From positions 3,049,001-3,113,000 of the forward strand of contig CANTUQ010000031.1 in the NCBI GenBank assembly GCA_947683425.1: a stretch of 64,000 bases of DNA, in the 5' to 3' direction. Each line of letters opens with the position of its first letter. The first letter of the stretch is position 1. The notes beneath the pieces are model-generated. The model was not told where the DNA came from. It did not search any database and was given only the letters and a program-made list of their open reading frames with translations. The stretch comes from Excoecaria cochinchinensis (Eukaryota; Streptophyta; Magnoliopsida; Malpighiales; Euphorbiaceae). Made by a program: the position numbers and the translations under genes. Positions 11,691 to 23,417 of the stretch are shown here, piece by piece.

Positions 11691-12586
11691 CAGTTTGTGA
11701 CTTTGCTCTGAAAGTGTCTTGGTTAAAATGTATAATGGAGCTTTTAAAATTAAAATTTCATCTCTCATCGAAAATTGCATCGCATCTCATTAGAGCCTTA
11801 GAATTATGCTAGTTTGGTCCCTTTCTTAACCCCGGTGTGTTCCTGAAGCACAACCTTATGTTTATTCAATGTGGGCAAGTGTTAAGGGTAATCACCAGCT
11901 CAAGCCTCATACCATTTTTGGTATATCAAATGGAGACCCGATTGGTCGTTATACGCGATCTGTTGGCAGGGACCATGCTTGGGTAGCCCTAAAGTAACAC
12001 CACCTTGACCAAAGCTTATGTAATGGCAATATATACTTCCCCTAGGTGGTATGTACCATAATACTATGCTTGCTATTTGGGCCGTCATATATTAAATAAA
12101 GTCAATCAAATTAAATGGCCTTTATCAAAGGCTGTCATGCCCTGATGGGCCCATTTTGATTTAGTTGAATTATTTAAATATATAATGGCCAAAGCCCATA
12201 CGCATGTGCTTTAAATTAAGAGTGTTATGCTGTCGATTTTTCACCGTACACCATACGCGCGTCCATAGGGTCCCCTGTTAACCCATGGACTAAGCTGACC
12301 TAGGAAAGAGATCGTATTACCTCATGTGTGGGAGAAATAAGGTTGGAAGAGCCTATCTACTTGCATGTGTTTGTCTATGCTGCATTAGCATGGCCATGCA
12401 TTGCACTTCAGTCATACATCATCCTAACAAAGTGAGTTATGCAGCCATCATAGATTCGTCCGGGTGGTCTAGGGATACTAGTGGACGGCTGATCAGGAAA
12501 TCCTAATCTTTGAGTTATTTAGAGGGGCAATAGTTCGGGAGCCAGATTTAGAAAGTAGCAAGACTTCATCTTCAATAGCATCCAGT
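11691..12586 (+). other. 5' leader of D-E
   Basis: Non-coding. It is clearly related to the leaders of the two minus-strand Tat elements: shared blocks include TTAGAGCCTTAG, TATGCTAGTT, AAGTGTTAAGG, GGCAGGGACCATGCTT and CCTAGGTGGTATG. The strong conservation with no long ORF suggests functional RNA such as a packaging or dimerisation region (inference). Confidence 0.55.
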
Positions 12587-13837
12587 ATGACTGATCCTTC
12601 TAGAGAGTTCGAGGCTACTCGTGCATTGATTGCCGAAGAAGTGGGGAAAAGGATGGAAGAGTTTGAGGCCAGAATGATAGCGATGATAGACAACCTTGCC
12701 ACTACCTTAGCCCCACCCATGGGACAACAGGCTACTGCTCCAGTTGGGGGGCAAGATGAACAAGAGGAAGATAGAGAGGAACCCCCAGTAGCAGTTGATC
12801 CACCTGCAATTGAGCCAAGAGTGCCAACACCAGTCAAGCGTAGAGAAGGCCCTGGATCTGTGGTTGACTTATGGGAAGAGCCAGAGGAACAGACTGTAGT
12901 CAAGGGAAAATTGCCTAAGTTAGAGGATGAGATGTGGAGAAAAATGGAAGAAAGGTTTGAAGCTATGACAAAAATGTTGAAAGTAGGTGGGAGAATGAAT
13001 CCTGAGGACCGAGAGCTGGATAGTGATAATTTGATACCTCAGAACTTTAAGATGCCTGATATTCCCAAATTCAATGGCACTTCTGATCCCACTGCACATG
13101 TCAAGCAGTACTCATTGGTGATGAAGGGTACTACCTTAACGAAGAGGCAAAAGATTAAATATTTTTGTCTGAGCTTAACAGGCCCTGCGGTAGACTGGTA
13201 TCATGGATTGGACTGAAGAGCAAGAGAAGTCTGGGACTTATTGACTGAAGAGTTCCTAAGGCAGTATGACTGTAGTATAAGAATGGAGGTCACTCTAAAA
13301 GATCTAGAGCTACTACAACAAAAGCCTGGCGAGTCATTCCATGAGTATCTGACCCGATGAAGAAATCGAGTTATGGAAACGAAGCATAAACCGGATACTC
13401 CCGACCAGATTTGATTGTTCATCAGGAATGCTAGTCCATATTTAAAGGATGGGTTAAAGATGAAGGGGCTAAAAGACTAGGAGTCCTTAAAACATATAGC
13501 CATTGAAGCTGAGGATGAGCATCTGGATAAGATAGCTGAATTTACAAACCCAGTCTCCAGCAAAAGCAAGGGAAATGGCAGTGGTAATGAGGGCGATACT
13601 GGGGTAGCAGAAGTCTCAGCCACAGGAATGACTCCTAAATACTTAACTATCTCAGACAAACCACTATCTTGGCACTTCACCCGTCTCATCAAGGAAGGGA
13701 AGTTACAACCCTTGCCAGCTGGGCCTGCCCCAAGTCAAGGAAAGCCTAAGCATAGAACAGACTGGTATTGTGCACATCACCAGTACACAGGGCATAGAAC
13801 GGACTATTGTCGTCCTTAAAGGGATCAAATTCAAGAC
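12587..13837 (+). pseudogene. Tat-type gag, version alpha
   Basis: Opens at ATG 12587 (MTDPSREFEATRALIAEEVG). An acidic/coiled N-terminal part contains KRMEEFEARM. The conserved gag core follows at about 13040-13210 (FKMPDIPKFNGTSDP, QYSLVMKGTTLTKRQKI, VDWYHGLD). The frame breaks at a TGA (13214-13216) and at further stops including 13412 and 13479, then reopens at 13628. It ends with a zinc-knuckle-like CAHHQYTGHRTDYC (about 13768-13812) before a TAA. The protein would form the virus-like particle. The counterpart in the left minus-strand element is the gag at 39550-40832. Confidence 0.8.
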
Positions 13838-14815
13838 TTGATCGACAATAAACAGACCACTAATCCTGAGCAGAGGGAAGGTAAGAAGACGGCCTGTATT
13901 GCCATGGTTGGTTCAAGCTTACCTGAATGGTATGTACTGCAAGACTTATTTGGAAATGAGTACGCCGCTATTACTCGCCCTCAGACATATGAAAGAGGGG
14001 TTTTCGTGGCGATGATAGGTTGTTGGTCCACTAGCAAAAGCGAAGAAGAAGATGGGGAAGATAGAGAAGAGGGATCTGACCAGGTACTAAGAGGAGCCAA
14101 TTCTTCACGGACTGAAGAGACTTATGCCTTAATTGCTCGGGAGGTGGATAGAAGGTTCGAGGAGCTTGAAAAGAGGTTATGGGCCGCAGTTAAGGAAAGG
14201 ATGGATGCCATGGCGCTAGTTCTCCAATCTCAAATAATGACTACTACCCTTAATCAGGTTAAGCTGGCCACTATCGAGAAGGCCTATACATTGACGACAG
14301 CAACGTCTCCTTGTACTTCCAAGTCCAGAGGCAAGAAGCCACTTGATTCACTAGTTGGACAGAGGGGCGATAAGAGGCCTACCCTGGAATCTAACATTAT
14401 GCTTGAAGGGGATGGAGATCCGGCGAGGATACATGCCCTGAAAAGTGCAAACCCAAGTATCCATAACGACAATAAGGGCAATGCTAAGAAGACAAGAGCG
14501 CCAGCTATGAAAATGAATCAAGGGCATTATTCTAATTTGGGTAGATCTCTATCATGGGTTTTTAAGAAGCTAGTGAAAATAGGGATGTTGCAGCCATTGC
14601 CCGCTAAGCCAGCCAGAACCCAAGGACAGCCAGGGCATAGAGATAATGAATATTGTGAATTCCACCAGCACACTGGGCATCTGACAGACAACTGTGTAAG
14701 ACTGAGGCATCATATTCAAGATCTGATTGACAGTAAGCAGATTACTGAACCTGAGAAGAGAGAGAAGAAGAATAAGAAGGCCGACTATAATATAGTCCCT
14801 CCACCAAATATGTGA
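13838..14815 (+). pseudogene. Second gag relic, version beta, in D-E
   Basis: An open stretch of 325 codons in the same frame. It first finishes the post-gag region of version alpha (SSLPEWYVLQDLFGNEYAA, about 13915-13970). At about 14100 a new gag N-terminus begins: EETYALIAREVDRRFEELEK and KERMDAMALVLQ. This matches the gag of the right minus-strand element (MGRRFEELEKRL, KERMDAMALVLQ) rather than version alpha. It ends with LGRSLSWVFKKLVKIGMLQPLPAKPA and a CEFHQHTGHLTDNC knuckle (about 14652-14696). Two successive gag C-termini in one element point to recombination between two Tat families. Confidence 0.75.
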
Positions 14816-15312
14816 TCGGGCCTGGCCCACCTGAGTGGCTTGTTTCGCTAAAGCTACAAGAAGAAGACTATGCTTTTAAACGCTTTATTGATTTTTATTT
14901 TTTATGATAATTTGGTTATTTTAATATGATGAACAATTTCTGCTTATTTGTATGGTATTTCTATGATTTCATTTCTCATGATCATGAGGCATTCATTCAT
15001 TTTGACATTAATCCAATTAATATGACTCCATCTAATCTCGGAACTGTGGAAAGTCCAGAGAAAATCCTGATAGCATCTAATATAACTTTTGAAGGGAGCA
15101 AATTCTTGAGAGATATGAAGAAGAGCCTTTGTTTGAATTTGAAAAGACATGCCGACAATTGACAAGGATATTATGGGGGCAATGCTGCTTTAAAAGCCAA
15201 CCTTTCCACCTCGACATTCAAGATGAATGCAGTGCAACCAAACAAAATCAAACTTCTCATTGGAACCAGACCATATGATTTCCTTTCTTTCTAACCATGT
15301 GAGATATGTACC
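14816..15312 (+). pseudogene. Pre-RT pol fragment and deletion scar in D-E
   Basis: At about 14960-15130 a frame reads INMTPSNLGTVESPEKILIA…SNITFEG. The same block sits immediately before RT in the left minus-strand element (37700-37900) and in relic form at about 52060-52180. It ends in a stop and is followed within 200 bp by the 3' LTR. Protease, RT, RNase H and integrase are therefore missing. No clear PPT precedes the LTR start at 15313. Confidence 0.6.
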
Positions 15313-15500
15313 TGTAGGCACCGTGTCCCAGAGCAGTCCGGATCAGAGATTACCCTATGATGAAATCAGTATCCGAGCCTCTACAAACGGTTTGGATTCG
15401 GAGATTTTAGTCCCATGCTCTACGAGAATTGAGTCTTTTCACCTTTTGTAGGCAGAGGGGAAAAAACGGGAATTTTTGAGTCAAAAAAGTATTTTTTCCT

Positions 15501-15750
15501 CTATAGACGGCCAGCCTGTCTGTGAAAGGCCAGCCCATCGCTTGGGGTCACAGACGACCTGTGGTTTTTCGATGCCCATCGGAAGGCTCCGCCTCTTCGG
15601 AGCAAGCCACCTGGTTTCCCGGAGCACGCAACCTCTCCGACGCCCGTCGGTGGAAATGGCAGGGTTGTCGGATGAATCCTTATGTCAGAAGGATTCTTTC
15701 GACGCCCATCTCCACATCCGACGCCCGTCGGTCGTGCCTGGCCTATAAAT
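15501..15750 (+). promoter_or_regulatory. U3 palindromic array plus TATA box in LTR E
   Basis: Perfect CCGACG-CC-CGTCGG inverted repeats occur at 15637-15650 and 15718-15731, with related GACGCCCATC, TCGGAAGGCTCCG and GACGACC elements between. The array ends directly at GCCTATAAATGC (TATA at 15743-15750), which locates it in the proximal promoter. A second cluster with the same core is listed separately. Confidence 0.7.
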
Positions 15751-16227
15751 GCTTTGAATTTCCTCCTAAAAGGGGTTCCAAAAATTTTCTAAAGGGGAAA
15801 CTCTGCCAAAATTCAAGCGCGTTTTCTCTCTCTTCCAGCAAACACACACATTAAGAAATTTCTTTTAATTCGAGGATCAAACCATTAAAAAGGAACTAAA
15901 ACTAATTAGTTTTCTTTGAGTTTTGATTCCAAAGTCAATCTTTTTGAAGGGTTAAGAAGGAAACAATCTATTTTCCTCTTTCTTGACCTTTCATTTCGTT
16001 TCTCGTGGAACGTGCGGGACTCTAACCGACACCAAGAATCTCACTAAAACATTATCTGACGGTAAATATTTCGGACTTATTCTCCGTATTATTTCATCTT
16101 TATTCTTTATTTTTGCTGTTCTTTTGGCTTTTTGCTTTCACTTTTCTTTATTGTGATTCTTTCCATCTCATTTTGTGATAAAAAACCCTTTTTTGCTGTG
16201 AAAAGGAGAGTTTTTACTGTTTATTTT

Positions 16228-16375
16228 CGGAGACAGTGGTGACCGACGGGTCATCTACTTCACCGATGCCCGTCGGTTACCTCACTCACAGACGCCCTCT
16301 CTCTTGAGTGAGCGACGGGACATGTTGGTCACTTTGACTGATGCCCGTCGGTCACTCGACAGAGGCCGTCGCTGG
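16228..16375. promoter_or_regulatory. Second CGACGGG/CCCGTCGG cluster in LTR E
   Basis: Downstream of the TATA box, the core CCGACGGG and its complement CCCGTCGG recur at least four times within about 150 bp, with CTCACTC/GAGTGAG as another inverted pair. This cluster would be transcribed, so it could form RNA stems as well as bind protein. Confidence 0.5.
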
Positions 16376-17360
16376 GTCTTGTCTCCACGTTTCCAAATCT
16401 CTTCTATCTCTCTCAAGTCTTAGAACTTTATTTATATTGAGCTTTTGTATATTAACACCCATTAACCTTTTGTGAACATATATTGATTTTCTTGGATTAT
16501 CCTGAGCTCGAGGTGCGATCTACCATGCTCGGAGGATTCCGTCCGGTTTAGTTTTCTAACCTTCTTGGTTATTTCCTTTATTTGCTTATTAATTAATTAT
16601 TTTATGTACATGAATATACCCTTTTTTTATCCCGCTAAATATAAAAATTGATAATGTTTTATATTTAATAAAGAGAGGTTTTTATAAACATAAGGACCCA
16701 ATGTCCTATTTTTATCCAATAAAAATCCTCACAATAAAAATATCCATTTTGATAATGATGCATGCGAGGACCAAAGTCCTTAAAATAAGTAATGCCCCGA
16801 TTTGTGCATGTATCGCACATTTATAAAAGGGAGTTGTATTCCGCTCCTTGTATTATTGTAATCTATTGCTTTCACTATTTACTTGCTCATTTACTACTTT
16901 CCACATGTGAATAAATGCGCCTTTTAATCAATTGCATCGTGTGGAGAGAGAGCGAATTAATGATAATTAAAATTTGATCACAAAGTAATCAAGGTAGAAA
17001 TAGATGAGAAGTCCCAAACCCATCTCTGGTCTTTGGGCTCAAAGAGGCGAGAGGTTTACCCTCCAAGACACCTCTTGTGTCACGAGACTTTGGCATTAAT
17101 CCTAGGCTCCTTAGGGCGAGAGGTCTACCCTCCAAGACCCCTTTGGTTGGCCCAAAATGGATACTGAGCGCAGTCTTAGGCTCTCAGAGGCGAGAGAAAC
17201 TTTTCCAATGTTCTATTGGGTGGCAACTCCATGAAACCTCCTTGTTGCCCAACATAGACGCACTTGCGATTTATTGCAAGCTATTAGCGGATCCCCAATA
17301 GCCCGATCGCCCTCAAGCTATTAGCGGGCCCTTGCTGGGTTCGGCGCGCGTCACAACTGG

Positions 17361-17564
17361 CTTATTTTTGTAATGAACCCTTTTGTCATATTAATGAAAG
17401 TATATTGAGATTTATGTTTTAATTTTCTTTTGCTACCTGCAGTTATCTACTTATTTATCTTTGCCTATTCTTGATTTGTGTAATGTTTAGTGATACCCTT
17501 ATCCATACAGGCGTTCACTCCCTTCGCGGATGGGCTCCCTTACGTATGGGTATGGGGTGTTACA
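17361..17564 (+). repeat. LTR C (Tekay-like), right piece
   Basis: Resumes after ACTGG with the T-rich tail. It ends CTTACGTATGGGTATGGGGTGTTACA at 17564, parallel to the end of LTR A. Together with 8096-8781 this is the 3' part of one LTR. To the right lies truncated Tat LTR F, so C is inserted in F. Whether C is a solo LTR or the 3' LTR of a full element cannot be told. Confidence 0.75.
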
Positions 17565-17619
17565 TAAAGGCATGAAAAATATAAAACATGGTTAACATGC
17601 AAAAATATAATAACGATAA

Positions 17620-17883
<264 letters not shown>

Positions 17884-18654
17884 GTAAATGACAACAGTAA
17901 TAACAATATTAAAATGTAAAAACATTGATATTAACCATAATCAGAAGAATAATAAATAACAATAATAATGATCACGTCAAAACAATAAAGATAACACTAT
18001 CAGTAATGATAATAATATGAAGAATAATAATAAGAATAAATAATATGAAGAATAATAACAACAGTAGCAAAATAAGGGTAACCTTAATAGTGAAGACAAC
18101 TATATTGACAATAACAATGACAAAGAAAGTGAAATGAAATGATGAATATGGATCCAAGAATTTTTACCCTCAGATTTGATGATATTTGAAGCGTGATGTT
18201 TGAATTCGACTCCCTTGTCGAGTTTCAAAATAGATTCGAAATAACTCAAAAAACTCAAATGAAAACAAATGATTTTTTATTTTGTTTTTTGATTATAAAC
18301 CCAAGATAAGGGAATGGATTTTCCTATCTGAAGGTAAGCTCAAACTAAAAATATTTTTCTGGGTTCAAGAAAATCTAAGGAAGAGATTTGCAAAAAAATT
18401 GAAAGATCCTTTCTCTCCAGAACACTCTCTTTTTCTTTTTTCCTCAGCTCTCATTTTTCTCTCTTTTCTGTTGCAAAAGTTCCCCCAGGTCAAATGAAAT
18501 TTTTTTTTCTTCTTTATTTTCCCTTTCCTCTCTAAAAAGGAAAGACAAAACCCCCTTTTCATTGCTCTACCCCTAAAAATCCCTGAAAACTAAAAAAAAT
18601 GGTCTTCAAAATATCTAAAAAAATCAGGTTTCACAGGTGGGAAAGGGACAGGAG

Positions 18655-18852
18655 GGAGCCTGCCTGCGAGTGGGTGGCCACACGCGAGGTGTAGCCTTAC
18701 GCTAGAGGCCGCACGTCACAAGTGGAGGCGACATGTAGATGTGCGGCCTCGCTCTGGAGGCCGCATGTCGACTTGCTGCCTCGCTCTGGAGGCCAGACGC
18801 GAGGTACGGCCTCCCGTGAGGCCTTGCGCTCTACTCCTCGCGCGCGCCTACC
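18655..18852. promoter_or_regulatory. Palindromic array in LTR F (GGCCTC/GAGGCC)
   Basis: GCGGCCTC (18743-18750) pairs perfectly with GAGGCCGC (18757-18764). GGCCTC-CCGT-GAGGCC follows, plus several more GAGGCC and ACGCGAGG units. It lies about 175-370 bp from the LTR start, as in D and H. Confidence 0.65.
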
Positions 18853-19025
18853 GCCGAAAACCCTAGAAGATAAAATAAAATTTAAAAAAAAATATTTATT
18901 TTTATTTAAAAAGAAGGATTTTCGACAAGGGAATGATCAGTTCTAACGTTTTTGCCTCTGAACAAGCATCATTTTCATCATTGGGTAATCCTAAACTTGG
19001 ACCATCTCGGGACCCGGTGTCTATA

Positions 19026-19050
19026 GTTGGTTGCCCCTAATTTTTGGGAA
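19026..19050 (-). other. Polypurine tract of element I-F
   Basis: On the minus strand, CCCAAAAATTAGGGGCAACC directly precedes the LTR start. The parallel element has CCCCAAAATTGGGGGCAAC in the same place. Confidence 0.7.
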
Positions 19051-19144
19051 ACTGGTGCACTAGTGTCTAGATGAGCCAAAATTTAGAGAAGAAAGGAAAG
19101 AAACGCATACCTGAGGCATTTCTTACCCTGTTGCAGGGGGAAGT

Positions 19145-19860
19145 AGCGATGCGTTGAGTCTGCTCTAGACTTACAAAACGCGAGGGTTGCTCTCCTGAGC
19201 TGTACCGAGTCTGCTCCAGACATACGAAGTGCGGATGATGATGCATCGGGTCTGCCCCAGACTTACAAAATGCGAGGGTTGCTCTCCTGAGCTGCACCGA
19301 GTCTGCTCCAGACTTACAAAGTGCAAATGGTGATGCGTCGAGTCTGCCCCAGACTTACAAAACGCAAGGGTTGCTCTCCTGAGCTGCACCGAGGCTGCTC
19401 CAGACTTACAAAGTGCAGATGGTGATGCATCGAGACTACTCCAAACTTACAAAATGCGAGGATTGCTCTTTTGAGCTGCATCGAGTCTGCTCCAGACTTA
19501 CAAAGTGCGGATGGTGATGTATCGAGCCTGCTCCAGACTTACAAAATGTGAGGATTGTTCTTCTGAGCTGCACCGAGTCTGCTCTAGACTTACAAAATGC
19601 GAGGATTGCTCTTCTGAGCTGCTCCGAGTCTGCTCCAGACTTACAAAGTGCGGATGGTGATGCGTCGAGCCTACTCCAGACTTACAAAACGCGAGGATTG
19701 CTCTTCTGAGCTGCACCGAGTCTGCTCCAGACTTACAAAGTGCGGATGGTGATGCGTCGAGCCTGCTCCAGACTTACAAAATGCGAGGATTGATCTTCTG
19801 ATCTGAACTGAGTTTGCTCCAGACTTACAAAGTGCGGATCCAATCTATCGCGTGTGCCCC
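19145..19860. repeat. 92-bp tandem repeat (unit X) in the 3' UTR of element I-F
   Basis: About 7-8 copies of a 92-bp unit made of two half-units that share the 23-bp head CGAGTCTGCTCCAGACTTAC + AAA. A 51-bp half continues with GCGAGG-TTGCTCT-TGAGCTGCAC. A 41-bp half continues with GTGCGGATGGTGATGCGT. The AAAATGCGAGG element recurs at about 19262, 19354 and 19446 (period 92). This is the hypervariable 3' UTR position where Tat/Ogre elements are known to grow satellite-like arrays. Short ORFs across it reflect the repeat only. Confidence 0.85.
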
Positions 19861-19918
19861 GCTGTCCTCTTCTCGGCATGCACGGTGGCTAATCTGTCCC
19901 GCTAGCCTCGTCTCAGCC
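19861..19918. repeat. Degenerate 3' UTR unit left of copia copy 1
   Basis: CTCATCTCGGCATGC-GCGGTG-CTAATC-type sequence, continued beyond the copia insertion at 29128. It ends in the target site CAGCC. Confidence 0.55.
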
Positions 19919-21649
19919 TGTTAGTGTTAGCCCTAGCCCCAATACATTGTAATAAAACACTTTAGCTAATAAATGAGGCATTTGTTTTATCCATTGTATT
20001 CCTGTGCATGTCAATTGATAGAACTATCCAAGAATGTTGTTTCGGTTTAAGTTATCATGTGTGAGGCACATGGTTGTAAGACCTTGAAACAAATGAGACT
20101 TCATTCTAAATATCCCTAGTCAGTCATTGTTATGGGAATAACAAATGAATTAAGACTAGTATGCTCTCTCTGATAAGTTGGGTTCGGTCTTACGGAACAT
20201 AAGGACAATAGTGTCAATCAGAGATCATAGATACATGTTGAAAACATGGTATCTGGATTCGATCCGTTCATGAGAACACTACATGGTATGAGTCATAAGT
20301 GTTTCTCATATGCAAGTTTTGTATCGAAGTTCTTAGACCTGAAATCTCTATGAAACTCTTCATGAATTACTGTATACTTTGACATACACCTAACGTACTT
20401 GTAACAGAGTGACTAGTATGGGTATGCTTGGGTATACATTGATTCATGTCAGAGAGCATGAGAGAAGTGAAGGGATTACCCCTCTCTATAAGAGAGAAAA
20501 TATCATCGGCCACTTGATCAGTGAACTGAGAAGTGTATGGCCATACCGAGATGAAATAATGAGTAACCATTATTTATCTGAGAGTTCAGTGTCACTGGAA
20601 TATCAAGAAAGGAATTAACTTACATATAAGGATGACTAGTTCCATGCCTTATATTAATTCTGATATTTATGGGTAAGGGACTATGCAAAATTGCATTAGG
20701 TCACTAAATGCCATTTGCATTTTCATTTAATTTGGAATGCTATAATATCTTGCTAGAGAATATATATAGCCTTTGAATTAATTCATTAATTCATTGCCAA
20801 CATTAAATGGACCTATAGGATCGCACACAAAGTATTGGGCTTAAAATATTTGAATAATGTATTGGGCATTAATTTGGGTTTCAATTAAAGTCAAATTAAT
20901 GTATGTAATGGGTATTAAAATTGCTATTGGACCTTGGCCCATGAGAGAGGAGAAATTCGGCCCACATGATTTAATTTTAATTAATTAATTATATGATTAA
21001 GTTAATTGAGTATTAAATCCTAATTTGAATTTTAAATTCAAAAGGGTTTAAACTAATATTTATTACTTATCTCTAGGAAGTGTTTAAGATTGAATAAACT
21101 ATCTTAAGGTAGTAAAATTCATATTAAAGACTTGCCATAAGATAAGGATAGATATTGGAAAAGGATAAAAAACTAGGAGAGGTGGTGTAGAGAGAGACTT
21201 CTCTTTCTCACTCTCAAATTTTTCTTTTGGCCGATTTTCACAAGGGGTTTTTCTTTTCTTGTTTTCTGAGGTTATGAGGCATGAATAGCACCTAAAGGAA
21301 AGAAAAGAAAAAAGCTTGTAGCTTCAATCCTTGCCATTACACAATACTAATAATTGAGAGCTAGCAATCTCGGTTTTAAGCCTTGCTTGCAAGTGTGTGT
21401 GTGAACATAGAGAGGATTGGCATAAAGGCTATTCCTTGGCATTGGTGGTGAAGATTAAAGGTGGACAAACTCATCTTAGTTGCTGATCATCATCAAACTC
21501 AATTTGGAATAGGCATCTAAAGTTGTAAGTTTTAAAACCCTAAAAGTGCATGTTTCGATTCTTGTTATGGAATTGCTTGGCATGTATGATCTAATTTCGA
21601 TGTTTTCCGCTGCGTGATTATCATATTCATATCATGTCATATTCCATCA
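19919..21649 (+). repeat. 5' LTR of copia copy 1
   Basis: TGTTAGTGTTAGCCC…CATATTCCATCA, 1731 bp. TATA-like ATATATATAGCC at about 20758-20769 marks the likely promoter, leaving a U3 of about 0.84 kb. Confidence 0.93.
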
Positions 21650-21650
21650 G

Positions 21651-21663
21651 TGGTATCAGAGCC
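21651..21663 (+). other. Primer-binding site (initiator tRNA-Met) of copia copy 1
   Basis: TGGTATCAGAGCC one base after the LTR; the standard initiator-methionine tRNA match in plant copia elements. Confidence 0.9.
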
Positions 21664-23417
21664 TAAACATGCTTATTTTAGTGCTTTAGATGCATGAAAT
21701 AATTAATTAAAAATCGTTACTTTTAATACATGCAATGCTGAAATTTTCTGTTTTGAGTTTTTTGCATTGTTTTGATGTAAAAATGATTTTAATTGATTAG
21801 ATAGGTATTATAATTAATATGACATGTTAATATAATGTCCTAAGATGTTCTAGGAGCTTTTATTGGTCATATTTAATTAATAATACCTGATGGTATATGT
21901 TAATATTAAAACTAGGTGCTTTTGGCATGTTAATTGTTAGTTTAACAACTAGTTTTGAATATTAAATGTAAAAACGTTTTTGGCATGTTTGTAAGTGATT
22001 TTAAAGATTAAATATCAGGTCTGGACATTTTTAAAATTTGGTTTTAATTCTGGTCCATGACAATTTAATTGATTAATTTTAATATCACTTAAAACAATGA
22101 CTAGTTTGTGTTTGTTACATGTTTAAACAACATTGTTTGTTTTGATTTGATTAAAATGGTAAAAACACATTTAGATCAGATTGGTACAATATATTAAATC
22201 AGTTTTATGACCTTATTTGAATTATTAAATGACTCATAAAATTGATTTAAGTATTTGTGCATTTTTGTGGCATCACATAAGAATTAAACAACTAGTTTTG
22301 TTGTTTGTTTGTTTTTATATGTATGCCGTGTATCATATATATGTTCTTCATGATTTTTTTTGTTTTAATTCATGTCGGTACATATTATATGTATTTTTAA
22401 TGTTTATGGGCAGTATGACATAAAATTAAAAATGGCAAAATTGGAAATTATACTAGAGTTGATTTATAGCACAAATCTAACTAGTTTGTGTTTTGGGCTT
22501 TTAAGAGAACTTATTCAATAAGAGGATTTAGTCCATTGGGCCTCGGCCTAAGCCCATCATAGGGTCATCTCTTAAAGGTTCAAGTACACAATTTCCATTA
22601 ATGGGCTTGGCTAATTTAATTAAAATTGGACTTTGTTTGATCCATGAATGTTATGTATATTAATTTGCTTGTTTGGTGTGATGAATGGATATGCATGGTG
22701 CATTCATGGGCCCTGGGTTTTTGTAATTAATTATGGCCTGCGAGCCATTATGTATTATTGTAAAAGTTTCATTTATTTCTTAGAATAGAATTTACTTGAA
22801 GACTTTGTAAGTCAAGATGAAGCCCAACTCGAAGATTCTTATGTAATAGTATAGAATCTTAGTTGTAGGTTTTTGGGCCCATGTTTATCACGCTTTACTT
22901 TATGCAACTATTTATATATGCATGCTATAAATGGATGACAAAGGATATGCCATGTAAGCCGTAATAAAATGAATCCCTAATAATAATAGTAAGTCACAAA
23001 GTTGCCTTCCTAATTCGAAACATGTCAAGGCATCGATCATCGATCACGTAGACTGGGAGTCCTAGATACGCTCGATTATCTTTGTGAGGCATGGGTTGTG
23101 AATGTAGGTTGGACTTAACATGGAAAGGGATGCTCGGACCTAGGCAACTAATAAATGGGTTTGTGCTATAACATCTTGAGATGTTAACCCATTTGATCCA
23201 AGAGTCATGTACGAGACATGATTGGAGTTTTTCCTACCTAAGTAACTTAACTTGTTAGGTGTACAAGCTCAGCTTGACTAATAAGTTGTTGTGAAAAGTG
23301 GATCTTGGCCCACATTAAATCACTAACACAAATTATTTAAAGGGATATTAATTCGGTTTGTGGGATTATAAAATAAGACCTCATTTAATCTTGCTAAATT
23401 TTATTGTAGATTGAAAA
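21664..23417 (+). other. Untranslated leader of copia copy 1
   Basis: About 1.75 kb, AT-rich, without a supported ORF. The homologous leader is at 57991-59768 in copy 2. Several ACTAGTT/TTTGTGTTTG blocks recur, and the last 500 bp are well conserved between the copies. Confidence 0.7.

Larger units (their letters stand above)
15313..17355 (+). repeat. 3' LTR of D-E (subfamily 2)
   Basis: Starts TGTAGGCACCGTGTCCCAGAGC and ends GGGTTCGGCGCGCGTCACA. It shares more with LTR I (subfamily 2) than with its own 5' partner: GATGAAATCAGT…ATTCGGAGATTTTAGTC in the first 120 bp and GACGCCCGTCGG motifs. It lacks the ATT/GTT microsatellite. It contains a TATA box at 15743-15750, the GACGGTAAAT motif (about 16058-16067) and a U5 PBS-like TGGCAACTCC (17221-17230). 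Confidence 0.75.

Noticed and set aside
19067..19716. Short minus-strand ORFs repeating SGADS/HHHHF-type wording
   Set aside because: They are frames through the 92-bp tandem repeat; length and wording follow the repeat period.
20367..20618. Small ORFs present in all four copia LTRs (for example 20367-20570 and 20409-20618)
   Set aside because: They overlap each other on both strands within an LTR. Their conservation follows from LTR identity, so I see no evidence of coding.
21651..21663. tRNA genes suggested by tRNA-like strings at the PBS sites
   Set aside because: Only 13-18 nt complementary to tRNA 3' ends; no cloverleaf.
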